64,000 nt of DNA from a candidate division BRC1 bacterium ADurb.Bin183. Its GTDB lineage: Bacteria; Sumerlaeota; Sumerlaeia; MWCT01. The stretch covers positions 186,001 through 250,000 of the forward strand of contig MWCT01000001.1 of assembly GCA_002070185.1 (NCBI GenBank), in the 5' to 3' direction. The notes beneath the pieces are model-generated. The model did not search any database. It worked only from the letters and a program-made list of their open reading frames with translations, and was not told the DNA's origin. Each line of letters opens with the position of its first letter. Position 1 is the first letter of the stretch. The position numbers were made by a program, and so were the translations under genes. This document shows, in pieces, positions 43,739 to 53,059 of this stretch.

Positions 43739-45745
43739 ATGAAAGAGCGGACGCAGCGTCAAATCTGGGGTTGGGCATTCCTTTCGCCCACGCTGCTCCT
43801 TTTTTTTGTGTTTGCCGTTATCCCGATGTTTCTCGCCCTTCTTTTGGCGTTTAAGGATTATATGCCCGCGCGCGGTTTTTGGGGAAGTCCGTGGGTGGGG
43901 CTGCAGAATTTTCATGATATTTTTGGCAATGTTCTGATGCGGGACAGGGTTCTGCGCGCATTCAAGAACACGCTTTTTTTCACGATAATTTTTGTGCCGG
44001 TTAATATAATCGCCTCAATGGTGATTGCGACTCTGATTTATTCTGTGGACGAGCGGGCGCGGAAGTTTTATCGAAGCGCCTTTTATCTGCCGACGGTTAC
44101 CTCCGCCATCATCTTCGCTATGATTTGGCGCTGGCTATATGATTACAACTTTGGACTTTTGAACTGGGCGCTTTCATGGTTCGGGGTTGGGAAAATCAAC
44201 TGGCTGGGCGATCCGCGCTGGTCTATGTTTGCCGTGATTCTTGCCGCCATCGGCGCGGGACCCGGCGGCAATATCCTCATTTATCTGGCGGGTCTGGCGC
44301 GCGTGCCTTCCGAGTGCATTGAGGCGGCGCGCGTGGACGGCGCAAACGCCGTTCAGCGTTGGTGGCATGTGACACTGCCGCTTTTGCGCCCCATCACGCT
44401 CTATCTGGTGGTGCTGAATACCATCGGCTCGTTTCAGGTGTTTGAACTGGTGTTCACTCTGACAAGCGGCGGACCTGCGAGCTCATCAACGGTGTTGGTT
44501 TATGAGATTTACAGCCTTGCGTTTGCCAACGGCTACTACGGTCAGGCAGGCGCTCTTTCTTTGCTTTTGCTTTTAATTGTCACAGGTTTTGCCGTTTTGC
44601 AGTTCAAGATATTCCGAACGGATTTGGAAGAGACGCGTCCGCCCACTATTTTTGACAAGGCGATTGACGGTGTGAGCAACTTGATTGAGTGGACGGCGGG
44701 GGGCGTTTGGAATCTGATTCAGATTCCGTCGGAGCTTTTGAAAAAGCGGCGTGCGACGGCGCGCGGGACGGGGCAACTCCGTCCGAAATTGCGCTTGCGC
44801 CTTCTGCCCTTTTTTACCAAAAATGCCGCGCATGTGATTTTGATGCCACTTTCGCTGCTTTTGCTTGTCCCGATGATTTGGATGTTCCTTTCGGCGTTTA
44901 CGCCGGGCGTTTATCTGCAAAGCACTCCGCCGGATGTGCGCCCAAAAAATTTTGCATTGGATAATTACAAGTCCCTGCTTGAGGCGACAATGAGTCCGCG
45001 CACCAGCGCCAATACCGCGCAGACGCAGCCCCGTCCCGCCGGCGAGAAACCGCCCCTTGCCGATAACTGGCGGGATTTCTTCCGGCGGTGCAAGCTTTTC
45101 CGTTGGCTGGGAAACACGGTATATCTGGCGTTGCTCATTACATTTTTGCAATCCATGCTGTCAAATCTGGCGGCGTATCCGCTTGCGAAGATTCGCTTCA
45201 AAGGGCGCAATTTTATCTTTAGCCTTTTGATTGCCTCCATCATGGTTCCGTATCAGGCGCTTGTCATCCCGCTTTTCATCGTCATCACAAACGGCATACC
45301 GGGGCTGACGGGGATACAGCTGATTAACTCGCACTGGGCGCTCATCCTGCCGGGCATGTGTTCGCCTGTGGCAATATTTTTGATGCGGCAATATATCCAG
45401 ACTTTGCCGGGGAGTCTTGAGGAGGCGGCGCGCATTGACGGCTGCGGGGAGCTGGGCATCTGGTGGCGCGTGATTCTGCCGCTTTCCAAGCCGATACTCG
45501 CCGCATGGGGCATCCTTTCCTTCACAGGCATCTGGAAAAGTTTTTTTTGGCCCTTTGTCATCATCGGATATGAGCCTTATTTCCCTCTTGAGGTGGGGCT
45601 GCAAACCATTCAGCAGCAGCACACGGTGGAATACGGGCTGGTGATGGCGGGCGCGACCATTAGCGCCGTTCCGATGATTCTCATCTTTCTCCTCTTTCAA
45701 AAACAGATTGTTCAGGGGCTTACCGCCGGCGCAGTCAAAGGTTAA
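43739..45745 (+). CDS. Fused MalF-MalG type ABC sugar permease
   Basis: 668 residues from ATG 43739 (GGCGGGAG eight bases upstream; the frame extends 24 codons further without a good site). The N-terminal half is a MalF/UgpA-like permease, the C-terminal half a MalG/UgpE-like one; each carries the EAA loop that docks the ATPase: EAARVDGANAVQRWWHVTLP (about residue 200) and EAARIDGCGELGIWWRVILP (about 560). They are joined by about 110 residues. Normally these are two separate proteins in an operon with a binding protein. Here no ATPase or binding-protein gene is adjacent, so a shared MsiK-type ATPase elsewhere is likely. The substrate is probably an oligosaccharide or sugar-like solute. Confidence 0.9.
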   Translation: MKERTQRQIWGWAFLSPTLLLFFVFAVIPMFLALLLAFKDYMPARGFWGSPWVGLQNFHDIFGNVLMRDRVLRAFKNTLFFTIIFVPVNIIASMVIATLIYSVDERARKFYRSAFYLPTVTSAIIFAMIWRWLYDYNFGLLNWALSWFGVGKINWLGDPRWSMFAVILAAIGAGPGGNILIYLAGLARVPSECIEAARVDGANAVQRWWHVTLPLLRPITLYLVVLNTIGSFQVFELVFTLTSGGPASSSTVLVYEIYSLAFANGYYGQAGALSLLLLLIVTGFAVLQFKIFRTDLEETRPPTIFDKAIDGVSNLIEWTAGGVWNLIQIPSELLKKRRATARGTGQLRPKLRLRLLPFFTKNAAHVILMPLSLLLLVPMIWMFLSAFTPGVYLQSTPPDVRPKNFALDNYKSLLEATMSPRTSANTAQTQPRPAGEKPPLADNWRDFFRRCKLFRWLGNTVYLALLITFLQSMLSNLAAYPLAKIRFKGRNFIFSLLIASIMVPYQALVIPLFIVITNGIPGLTGIQLINSHWALILPGMCSPVAIFLMRQYIQTLPGSLEEAARIDGCGELGIWWRVILPLSKPILAAWGILSFTGIWKSFFWPFVIIGYEPYFPLEVGLQTIQQQHTVEYGLVMAGATISAVPMILIFLLFQKQIVQGLTAGAVKG

Positions 45746-45765
45746 AAAATCGCAGCTGATTTTTT
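45744..45765. terminator. Possible bidirectional terminator between convergent genes
   Basis: AAAAAATC/GATTTTTT (45744-45751, 45758-45765) around GCAGCT. The stem is mostly A/T, so weak, but it lies exactly at the end of the permease gene and before the phosphorylase stop on the other strand. Confidence 0.4.
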
Positions 45766-45787
45766 GCGGGGTTTTTGATGTGTCGGC

Positions 45788-46537
45788 TTATTTTATTTTT
45801 GGAATTGTTTGAAGAATCAGTTTAACCACTTTGCCTACGTTTTCATTGAATATTTGCAGGATGGCATCCCACGTTACCGGCTCTTCGTCCGTTTTCCAGC
45901 AATCGTAATCTGTGGACATGGCAACTGCGGCATAGGGGATGCGCGCCTCGTTGGCAAGAGCGGCTTCCGGCGCTATGCTCATGTTGATGACGTCCGCCCC
46001 CCAGAGGCGGAACATTTTTGATTCAGCGCGCGTGGAAAAGCGAGGTCCTTCGATGGTGACAACTGTTCCGCTTGGATGATGTTTGATGCCCAGTTCTGCA
46101 GCGGAGGCGATGAGAATCCGGCGCAGGTTTTCATCGAAGGGGTCAGCCATGGCGGTGTGAACGGCGCTATGCGGTTCAAAAACATCGTGGAATGTGAGGT
46201 GCCTGCGGCGCGTAAAATCAATGAACTGGTCAAGGATGACTAAATCACCGCGTTCGATTTGCTCGCGCAGGCTGCCCACGGCGGTTGTTGCGATGATATG
46301 CGTGCAGCCGAATTCTTTGAGGGCTGTGATATTGGCGCGGTTGTTGACATGCGTCGGCGGGATGGTGTGCAGATTGCCGTGTCGGGCGAGAATGGCAACC
46401 GGAACGCCGGAGATGACGCCAGTCAAGAGCGACGAAGACGGCGCTCCGTAGATTGTGTTCACGCCGATGCTTTCAGGGTTTTTCAAGAAATGAGGGTCAT
46501 CCAACCCCGACCCGCCGATAATGCCAACTTTGACCAT
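45788..46537 (-). CDS. S-methyl-5'-thioadenosine / purine nucleoside phosphorylase
   Basis: 249 residues, the length of MTAP/MTIP enzymes, which split 5'-methylthioadenosine or -inosine with phosphate. Blocks: VGIIGGSGLDD, ARHGNLHTIPPTHVNNRANI (phosphate and ribose contacts), GSLREQIERGDLVILDQFIDFT, EGPRFSTRAESKMFRLWGADVINMS and ATDYDCW-like STDYDCW. The purine-site residue after the S/TDYD motif distinguishes adenine from hypoxanthine forms and I do not settle this. ATG follows GGAG. Short convergent gap to the ABC permease. Confidence 0.88.
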   Translation of the reverse strand: MVKVGIIGGSGLDDPHFLKNPESIGVNTIYGAPSSSLLTGVISGVPVAILARHGNLHTIPPTHVNNRANITALKEFGCTHIIATTAVGSLREQIERGDLVILDQFIDFTRRRHLTFHDVFEPHSAVHTAMADPFDENLRRILIASAAELGIKHHPSGTVVTIEGPRFSTRAESKMFRLWGADVINMSIAPEAALANEARIPYAAVAMSTDYDCWKTDEEPVTWDAILQIFNENVGKVVKLILQTIPKIK

Positions 46538-46572
46538 ATTAAACTCCGTTTGTGTTTAGGGCTGAAACAATT

Positions 46573-49500
46573 TCAGTCCATTTCGTAGCGATTTTTGCCT
46601 TTTCGTTTGGCGCGATAGAGGGCGTTATCCGCGCGCTCTATGAGCGATTCGAGGGTGGGGTTGTCGTCCGCCAGCAGCGCCACGCCTACGCTGATGGTCA
46701 TCTTTAACGGATTTTTGCATTCCCGCGTGATAATCGGCGCGCTGGAGACCGATTCCAGCAGACGCTGGGCAAGGGCTTCAATCTCATCTGATTTGGCTTC
46801 ATGGACCAAGATGGAAAATTCCTCGCCGCCGTAACGTCCGAGAATGTCGGTTGTGCGGAGACTTTGCCTCAGCCTTGACGCCACTATTTTCAAAACTTCA
46901 TCTCCGCAAAGATGCCCATAAGTGTCGTTGCAATGCTTAAAATTATCAAGGTCCACCATCAGGATGCCCAACCCGCTGCCGTATCTTTTAGCGCGCTGGA
47001 ATTCGCGCTGCGCCAGATCAAAAAAGTGGCGGCGGTTGAGAAGCCCCGTCAGCCCATCGGTCAAAGAAAGGCGCTTGACCTTGCCGAAGAGCCGCGCGTT
47101 TTCCATAGCGGTGGCAGCCTGCTCGGTGAAGGTATCGGCAATGAGGACATGGTAATCCTGATAAGAGCCGCGGGATTTGCTGCCGATAATCAACATACCA
47201 TGCATCTCCTCTTTGGAGACAAGGGGGATAATAATCCAAGCCGCCATTTCCTCTTCGAGGGCTGCCTGAAGATCTTGAAAGCGTTCATTGCCTGATACAT
47301 TATCATAGAGGCGGGTTTGAGGCGTGTTGACGATTTCAGCAAGGATGGAATCTTCGCGTGTCTTGATATGCCTTTTCATCGGCTCATCTCTGCGCCGCCC
47401 CAGCGCCGCCATGATGCGAAAATCTTCCCCATGTTTAAGGAGAACCAGCGCGCCGTCATAAGGGATAATCTGGCTCAAACCTGAAAGGATTTGTTCAAGG
47501 ACGTCGGAGAGATCCAGCGATGAATTGAGCGCTTTTGCGATAGCTCGCAGCGATTCGGAAAGGTGGCGTTCCTTGCGCTCGGAAGCCAGAAGGTTTTCGC
47601 GGGTTTTGATGCGGACATAAAAAAGGACAATGGCAATGGCGGCGATGCCATAAAGTGTGTAAGCCCACCATGTATGCCATGGCTGGGGGGGGATGTTAAT
47701 GGCAAGTGAGACGCCGGACTCATTCCAGATGCCGTCGTTATTTGCCGCTTTGATGCGCAGGGTGTAGGAGCCGGCGCCGAGGTTTGTGTAGCTGCCGAAG
47801 CGGCGATGTCCGGAATAAATCCAATCCGAGTCCAGCCCTTCAAGCATGTAGGCGTATTGATTTTTTTCCGGCGCGGTATAATCGAGGGCGGCGAATTCGA
47901 AAGAGATGTATCGGTCGCGCCAAGTCAGCGGGATTTTATCCGCCAGATAAATCGGTTTATCCAGCCGAGCGGGCTTGTCAAGAATCTTAAAAGATGTAAG
48001 AACCACTGTGGGCGCAATGGGATTATCTTTGATGTCCTTAGGAAAAAATGCGTTGAAACCGTTGATGCCGCCGAAGAAGATTTCACCCTTTCGGTTTTTG
48101 TGCGAGGCTCCGGTGTTGAACTCGTTGCTTTGCAAACCGTCGCTGGTATCATAGTTGCGGAAGAGCATGATGCCGGGATTGAATTTAGATACGCCTTTGT
48201 TGGTGCTGAGCCATAAAATGCCTTCGGCGTCCTCATGGACGCCATAAACAGTGTCGTTGGCGAGTCCATCTTTTTCTGTAAAGGTCAAAAAGGTTCCTGA
48301 ATCGCGGTCATATTTGCTCAAGCCTCCGCCAATAGTTCCCACCCAGATGTTGCCTTGCGAATCTTCCGTGATGCCTCTGATGCGGTTGTTTCTGATGCTG
48401 GCATAATTATTGGGGTCGTGCGAAAACCGTGAGAGCGTGTTTTGGGATATGTCCAAAACGCACAGCCCCTCATTTGTGCCAATCCAGAGCAACTCTCTGG
48501 AATCAAGAAAGAGCGTGCGGATGACTTCGTTGGCGAGGTTTATCGGGGTGTTCCGGTCGTTGAAATATCGTGTGAAGACGCCGGTGCGCGGGTTGAGCCT
48601 GTTCAGGCCGTTGTTTGTTCCCACCCAAAAAGAACCGTCGCTGTCGCGGACGACGCACCGCACGGTGTTGTTGCTCAGCGATGAGGCGTTATTTGGAATG
48701 TTATAATAGCGCGTGAAGCGTTCGGTGTTTTTGTTGAAACAATCAAGACCGCCTCTTGTGCCAATCCAGATATTGCCCGCATCGTCGCCGTTGATAGCCC
48801 AGACAAAATTGTGGGAGAGGGTGTTGGCGTTTGAAGGGTCGTGAAAATATCGCGTCACCTTTTTTGTAGAGCGGTTGAATCGGTTGAGCCCGTTGGACGT
48901 CCCCACCCATAGCTCGGATTCATAATCCTCCCAAATCGCCCAGACGGTATTGTCGCTAAGGCTATCGGGGTTGTTTGTTTCATGATAGTAATGGGTGAAT
49001 TTGCTTTTTTTGCGGTTGTATAGATTCAGCCCGCCAACGCTTGTGCCGAACCAGATGGTGCCGGAACGGTCTTCGCACATTCCCCAGATAGTGTCGTCGT
49101 TGAGGCTGTGGGGATTAAGACGGTCCGCTCGATAGGCGGTGAACTCGCCTTTAACCCGGTCAAATTTGTTCAAGCCGCCGGAGCTTGTGGAAACCCAAAT
49201 ATCGCCGCTAGAATCTTCAAGGATGTCGGTAACATAATTGTTGGAGATGCTTTTTGGATTGTTCGGGTCATTGCGGTAGCTGGTGAAGATGCCGGTTTTT
49301 TTATTTAAACAGTTCAGACCGCCTCTGACCGTGCCGATCCACATATTGCCTTGTCTATCTTCGTGGATGCAAGAGACGCCGTAATGGCTTAAGGCTTGGG
49401 GGTTGTTGGGGTCGTATTTATATATTTTCCATTTTTGAATCTGCGGGTCGTAGCAGTTGAGTCCGCCCAATTCCGTTCCCACCCAGATGATATTGTTGCG

Positions 49501-50094
49501 GTCAATATAAAGGCACCAGATGTTATTATCAACGAGGGCATTGGAATTGGAGGGCTCTGCTTTGAAATGGGTGAAGATGTTTTTTTGTTTGTCGAATTTA
49601 TCCAGCCCGTCGTGTCGGGTTCCGATCCAGAGATTCCCGTGAGCGTCCTCGGCGATGGCTTCGACGTAGTTGCTTGCGATGCTTTGGGGATTAGCCGGGT
49701 CGTTTTTATAGCAGGAGAACGTTTCTGTGATGGGGTCGAATTTGTTGAGCCCGCCGCTGTTCGTCCCAATCCAGAGCGTGCCGTCTTTGTCTTCAAAGAG
49801 GCAGACGATCCAATTATCGGAAATTGAGGTTTTGTCGCCGTAAATAGTTCTGAAAACGGTAAAGGCGTAGCCATCGTATCGGTTAAGCCCGTCGTCTGTG
49901 GCGATCCACATAAAACCGTGCCGGTCTTGAAGAATGGCGTTGATGGTATTTTGGGAAAGCCCGTGCTCGATGGTGAGGTGGTCAAATTTGATTCTTTGCA
50001 TGCTATCGGAAGCGCGCGGCGCGCGGGCGCACAGCAGCATTAGAAAAAAAACGGGCATCGCTTTTTTTCCCAAATGGCGCAAAGCGGGGAACAT
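46573..50094 (-). CDS. Propeller - Y_Y_Y - GAF - GGDEF protein (periplasmic sensor diguanylate cyclase)
   Basis: 1173 residues from ATG 50094 (a TTG six codons upstream is possible). Signal/anchor segment about 10-30. Residues about 40-690 hold thirteen propeller units of the two-component-regulator type (WIGTNSGGLNKFD and similar), forming two periplasmic beta-propellers, followed by a Y_Y_Y domain (YMLEGLDSDWIYSGHRRFGS). One membrane helix (WAYTLYGIAAIAIVLFYVRI) leads to a GAF domain and a GGDEF domain with active motif GRYGGEEF and the RxxD inhibitory site (RTTD) five residues before. No histidine kinase or HTH, so the output is cyclic-di-GMP. Likely senses a polysaccharide or its breakdown product. 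Confidence 0.9.
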   Translation of the reverse strand: MFPALRHLGKKAMPVFFLMLLCARAPRASDSMQRIKFDHLTIEHGLSQNTINAILQDRHGFMWIATDDGLNRYDGYAFTVFRTIYGDKTSISDNWIVCLFEDKDGTLWIGTNSGGLNKFDPITETFSCYKNDPANPQSIASNYVEAIAEDAHGNLWIGTRHDGLDKFDKQKNIFTHFKAEPSNSNALVDNNIWCLYIDRNNIIWVGTELGGLNCYDPQIQKWKIYKYDPNNPQALSHYGVSCIHEDRQGNMWIGTVRGGLNCLNKKTGIFTSYRNDPNNPKSISNNYVTDILEDSSGDIWVSTSSGGLNKFDRVKGEFTAYRADRLNPHSLNDDTIWGMCEDRSGTIWFGTSVGGLNLYNRKKSKFTHYYHETNNPDSLSDNTVWAIWEDYESELWVGTSNGLNRFNRSTKKVTRYFHDPSNANTLSHNFVWAINGDDAGNIWIGTRGGLDCFNKNTERFTRYYNIPNNASSLSNNTVRCVVRDSDGSFWVGTNNGLNRLNPRTGVFTRYFNDRNTPINLANEVIRTLFLDSRELLWIGTNEGLCVLDISQNTLSRFSHDPNNYASIRNNRIRGITEDSQGNIWVGTIGGGLSKYDRDSGTFLTFTEKDGLANDTVYGVHEDAEGILWLSTNKGVSKFNPGIMLFRNYDTSDGLQSNEFNTGASHKNRKGEIFFGGINGFNAFFPKDIKDNPIAPTVVLTSFKILDKPARLDKPIYLADKIPLTWRDRYISFEFAALDYTAPEKNQYAYMLEGLDSDWIYSGHRRFGSYTNLGAGSYTLRIKAANNDGIWNESGVSLAINIPPQPWHTWWAYTLYGIAAIAIVLFYVRIKTRENLLASERKERHLSESLRAIAKALNSSLDLSDVLEQILSGLSQIIPYDGALVLLKHGEDFRIMAALGRRRDEPMKRHIKTREDSILAEIVNTPQTRLYDNVSGNERFQDLQAALEEEMAAWIIIPLVSKEEMHGMLIIGSKSRGSYQDYHVLIADTFTEQAATAMENARLFGKVKRLSLTDGLTGLLNRRHFFDLAQREFQRAKRYGSGLGILMVDLDNFKHCNDTYGHLCGDEVLKIVASRLRQSLRTTDILGRYGGEEFSILVHEAKSDEIEALAQRLLESVSSAPIITRECKNPLKMTISVGVALLADDNPTLESLIERADNALYRAKRKGKNRYEMD

Positions 50095-50458
50095 GTTTTT
50101 GGCTATGCGCAAATGCGATCCCTCGCGTCAGAATAATAGACTTAACCGGCGGTTTTCATTTCCCTGCAAAGATTAATCTGGGGCATGGTTTCGCGCCGAG
50201 TTCATCCTTGCAGGCGCCGGATTTGGCGTCAATCAGGAGCGATTTGACAACATGCGCCGTTTCTGCAATCAAGCAAGAGGAAAACTGCGTGAGAAACTTT
50301 TTCCGCGCCCTCTGTATCATCCTTCATAAATAAACATTTTTTTTATTATATGGGAGGCAAACCTGTCAAGACAGAATGGATGCCTCTGCGACGATTTTTC
50401 ATCGGAAGCCGTTCCGCACAGCTGAGACGGCGAGATTGCGGCATCGGCGCGGATGGGT
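50095..50458. other. Intergenic stretch, no gene seen
   Basis: 364 bases between the GGDEF protein start and the P-type ATPase stop, both on the minus strand. It must carry the GGDEF gene promoter and perhaps an ATPase terminator. I find no convincing frame, hairpin with a T run, or RNA-like structure. The most A/T-rich part is 50330-50350. Confidence 0.4.
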
Positions 50459-53026
50459 TCATTGGCGATTAGCGGCGAGATGCCGCGAGCGGCTTCGGAA
50501 GAATTTCATCGTCTCGAACCAGAGGGCGCTGACAGCGCCGGCGCATATGCAGATGGCTATATCCGTGGGGTGCAGATAGCTGAACCGGAAGAGAGAGCGT
50601 AGAAACGGCGTGTAAAGGACAAGCGCAAGAAACGCCGCCGCGCCGCCGATAACCCACCAGAGGGCGTTGTTGGTCGTCCGCAGCATATCCCAAATATTGC
50701 GCGTCCATGAGCGGTTCGTCATAATCAGCCCCAGATTGGCGATAATAAGCGTGGTGAATGTCAGGGCGCGGGCCTCGTTGGCGTCTTTTTGGATATGATG
50801 AGCGATTAAAAATACGGTGAGCACGATAATCAGGACGGCGACGCCTTGTGCGATGCCGAGGGCGAGCGTGCGCCGGTTGAAGAGTTTTTCCTTTGGGCTG
50901 CGCGGGGGGCGCTCCATGATGCCAGATTCTTCCGGCTCCGCTTCAAAAACCACCGAGCAGGCGGGGTCAATAATCAGTTCAAGAAAAACGATGTGAACGG
51001 GCAGGAGCGCCAGCGGCAATCGGCAGAGCGCCGGCAACAGGGACATGCCCGCAATGGGCACATGGATGGCAAAGATATAGGCGATTGCTTTTTTGATATT
51101 GTCGTAGATGCGGCGACCCATCCTGACCGCTTGCACGATTGAGGAAAAATCGTCGTCGAGAAGAACGAGCGATGCCGCTTCGCGGGCGACGTCCGTTCCG
51201 CGCGCTCCCATGGCAATGCCGATGTGCGCGGCTTTCAAGGCGGGCGCGTCATTAACGCCGTCGCCGGTCATGGCAACAATCTCGCCTTCCGCTTTAAGGG
51301 CGTTGACGATGCGGAGTTTCTGCTCCGGCACCACGCGGGCGAAGATGCCGATTTCGCGGATGCGCCGCCGGAGTTCTTCATCCGTCATCGCGCTCAATTC
51401 CGCGCCGGTGAGAAAGAGATGGGCATTGCTCAGTCCGATTTGACGCGCGATGTTCTGCGCTGTGCCGGGGTAATCGCCGGTAATCATGATGACGCGGATG
51501 CCGGCGGCGTTGCATTCCTTCACGGCGTCAGGGACGGAGGGGCGAACGGGGTCGGCAAGCCCGATGAGCCCGAGAAATTCGAATGGGAAGCCGTGTTGGA
51601 TATCCGGCAGCGCGGTTCGATGGAAGGATGATTTTGCCGCGCCGATGACACGCAGACCCTCTTTGGCGAGCGCGGAGATATGATAGGAAAGTTCGTCCAT
51701 TTCTTCGCTGTTAAAATGGCAGAGGTCGGCGATGGCTTCCGGCGCGCCTTTGGCGGCGATAACGAAATCCGCGCCGTCCGGCGATTCCCACACATGGGAG
51801 AGGGCGAGCAATTCGCGCGAGAGCGGATACTCATGCACAAGCGTCCAGTCGCGATGGAGATGTTCCGTCCGGGCGAGGTGTTGCTCGCCGAGCTGCTTGA
51901 TTGCTTTTTCCATCGGGTCAAAGGGGTCGCGCTGGCTGGCAAGGATGCTGAATTCAACAAGTTCGTGAAATGTTTCAGGCAGCGGTTCGCTGAGGCATCC
52001 GTTGACGTCATAAGTTTCGCTGTTTGCGACCATCTTTTTGACGGACATCCGGTTCATTGTCAGCGTGCCGGTTTTGTCCACGCAAAGAACTGTGGCGGAG
52101 CCGAGCGTTTCGATGGTTGGAACGCGCCGGGTCAGGACATTTTTGCGCGCCATGCGCCATGCGCCGAGCGCGAAGAAAATGGTGAGGACGACGGGAAACT
52201 CCTCCGGCAGTGTTGCCATAGCGAGGGTGATGCCGGCGAGAAAGCCTTGTTTCCAGTCGCCCCGCGTCAAGCCATAACCAACCACCAGCAAAATGCAAAG
52301 CAAAAGTCCCATCGCCGCCAGCTGCCGCACAACGCGCCGTGTTTCCTTTTGAAGCCCGGTCGCCTCCGGCTCCAGCGCCAGCATGGATTTGCCGATAACG
52401 CCGATTTCAGTGTTGATACCTGTGGCGCGCACGCGGGCAACGCCGCGTCCCTGAACGACGAGCGTGCTGGAATAAACGAAGGGGGTGTCCTCGCCGCCGG
52501 GGCGCATGTATTCGGTTTTTCCCTTGGCGGGGGATTTGCGCACCGGCGCCGATTCGCCTGTCAGGAGGGATTCATCCACCAGAAGATTAGAGGAGGAAAG
52601 AATTTCCGCATCGGCTGGAACGCGGTCGCCTTCATTCAGGACGATGATGTCGTTCATCGCCACATCGCGACCGGCGATGCGTTTTTCTTTAGAGTCTCGT
52701 ATAACAAGGGCGCGGGGGCTGGAAAGGTCGCGCAGCGCCTCGAGGGCGCGTTCGGTTTTGCGTTCCTGATACAGGGCGATGCCCATGACCGCGAACACAA
52801 AAAAAAGGAGCATGGCGGCTTCTTGAATATCGCCGGAGATAAGGTAGATGATGCCGCAAGCGACAAGGAGGAGGAACATGGGCTCGCGCACAACGTTCCA
52901 GGCAATGGCGAGAATTCCGCGTTTGCGGGAGGAGGGGAGTTCGTTGAAACCATCCAGCGCCAGTTGCGCCGCCGCCTCCTTTTCGGAAAGTCCCGCGATG
53001 CCTTCGATGGAAAAGCCGGGTTTCAA
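50459..53026 (-). CDS. Cation-transporting P-type ATPase (P2-like)
   Basis: 855 residues. N-terminal cation-ATPase domain, TGES (156-159), membrane motif PEEFP (274-278) in place of PEGLP, phosphorylation site DKTGTLT with D317, later MITGDYPGTAQ and GDGVNDAPALK. Ten membrane segments and SERCA/PMCA-like order. PEEFP with LELIIDPACSVVFEAEPEES in M6 marks a subgroup common in environmental bacteria whose ion is not firmly known; Ca2+ or another divalent cation is the default. TTG start after GAGGA; no Met lies near the beginning. Located 33 bases downstream of the PpiC lipoprotein gene. Confidence 0.9.
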   Translation of the reverse strand: MKPGFSIEGIAGLSEKEAAAQLALDGFNELPSSRKRGILAIAWNVVREPMFLLLVACGIIYLISGDIQEAAMLLFFVFAVMGIALYQERKTERALEALRDLSSPRALVIRDSKEKRIAGRDVAMNDIIVLNEGDRVPADAEILSSSNLLVDESLLTGESAPVRKSPAKGKTEYMRPGGEDTPFVYSSTLVVQGRGVARVRATGINTEIGVIGKSMLALEPEATGLQKETRRVVRQLAAMGLLLCILLVVGYGLTRGDWKQGFLAGITLAMATLPEEFPVVLTIFFALGAWRMARKNVLTRRVPTIETLGSATVLCVDKTGTLTMNRMSVKKMVANSETYDVNGCLSEPLPETFHELVEFSILASQRDPFDPMEKAIKQLGEQHLARTEHLHRDWTLVHEYPLSRELLALSHVWESPDGADFVIAAKGAPEAIADLCHFNSEEMDELSYHISALAKEGLRVIGAAKSSFHRTALPDIQHGFPFEFLGLIGLADPVRPSVPDAVKECNAAGIRVIMITGDYPGTAQNIARQIGLSNAHLFLTGAELSAMTDEELRRRIREIGIFARVVPEQKLRIVNALKAEGEIVAMTGDGVNDAPALKAAHIGIAMGARGTDVAREAASLVLLDDDFSSIVQAVRMGRRIYDNIKKAIAYIFAIHVPIAGMSLLPALCRLPLALLPVHIVFLELIIDPACSVVFEAEPEESGIMERPPRSPKEKLFNRRTLALGIAQGVAVLIIVLTVFLIAHHIQKDANEARALTFTTLIIANLGLIMTNRSWTRNIWDMLRTTNNALWWVIGGAAAFLALVLYTPFLRSLFRFSYLHPTDIAICICAGAVSALWFETMKFFRSRSRHLAANRQ

Positions 53027-53059
53027 TCAATCCTCAACGCGTGTATTATTTATTTTATG

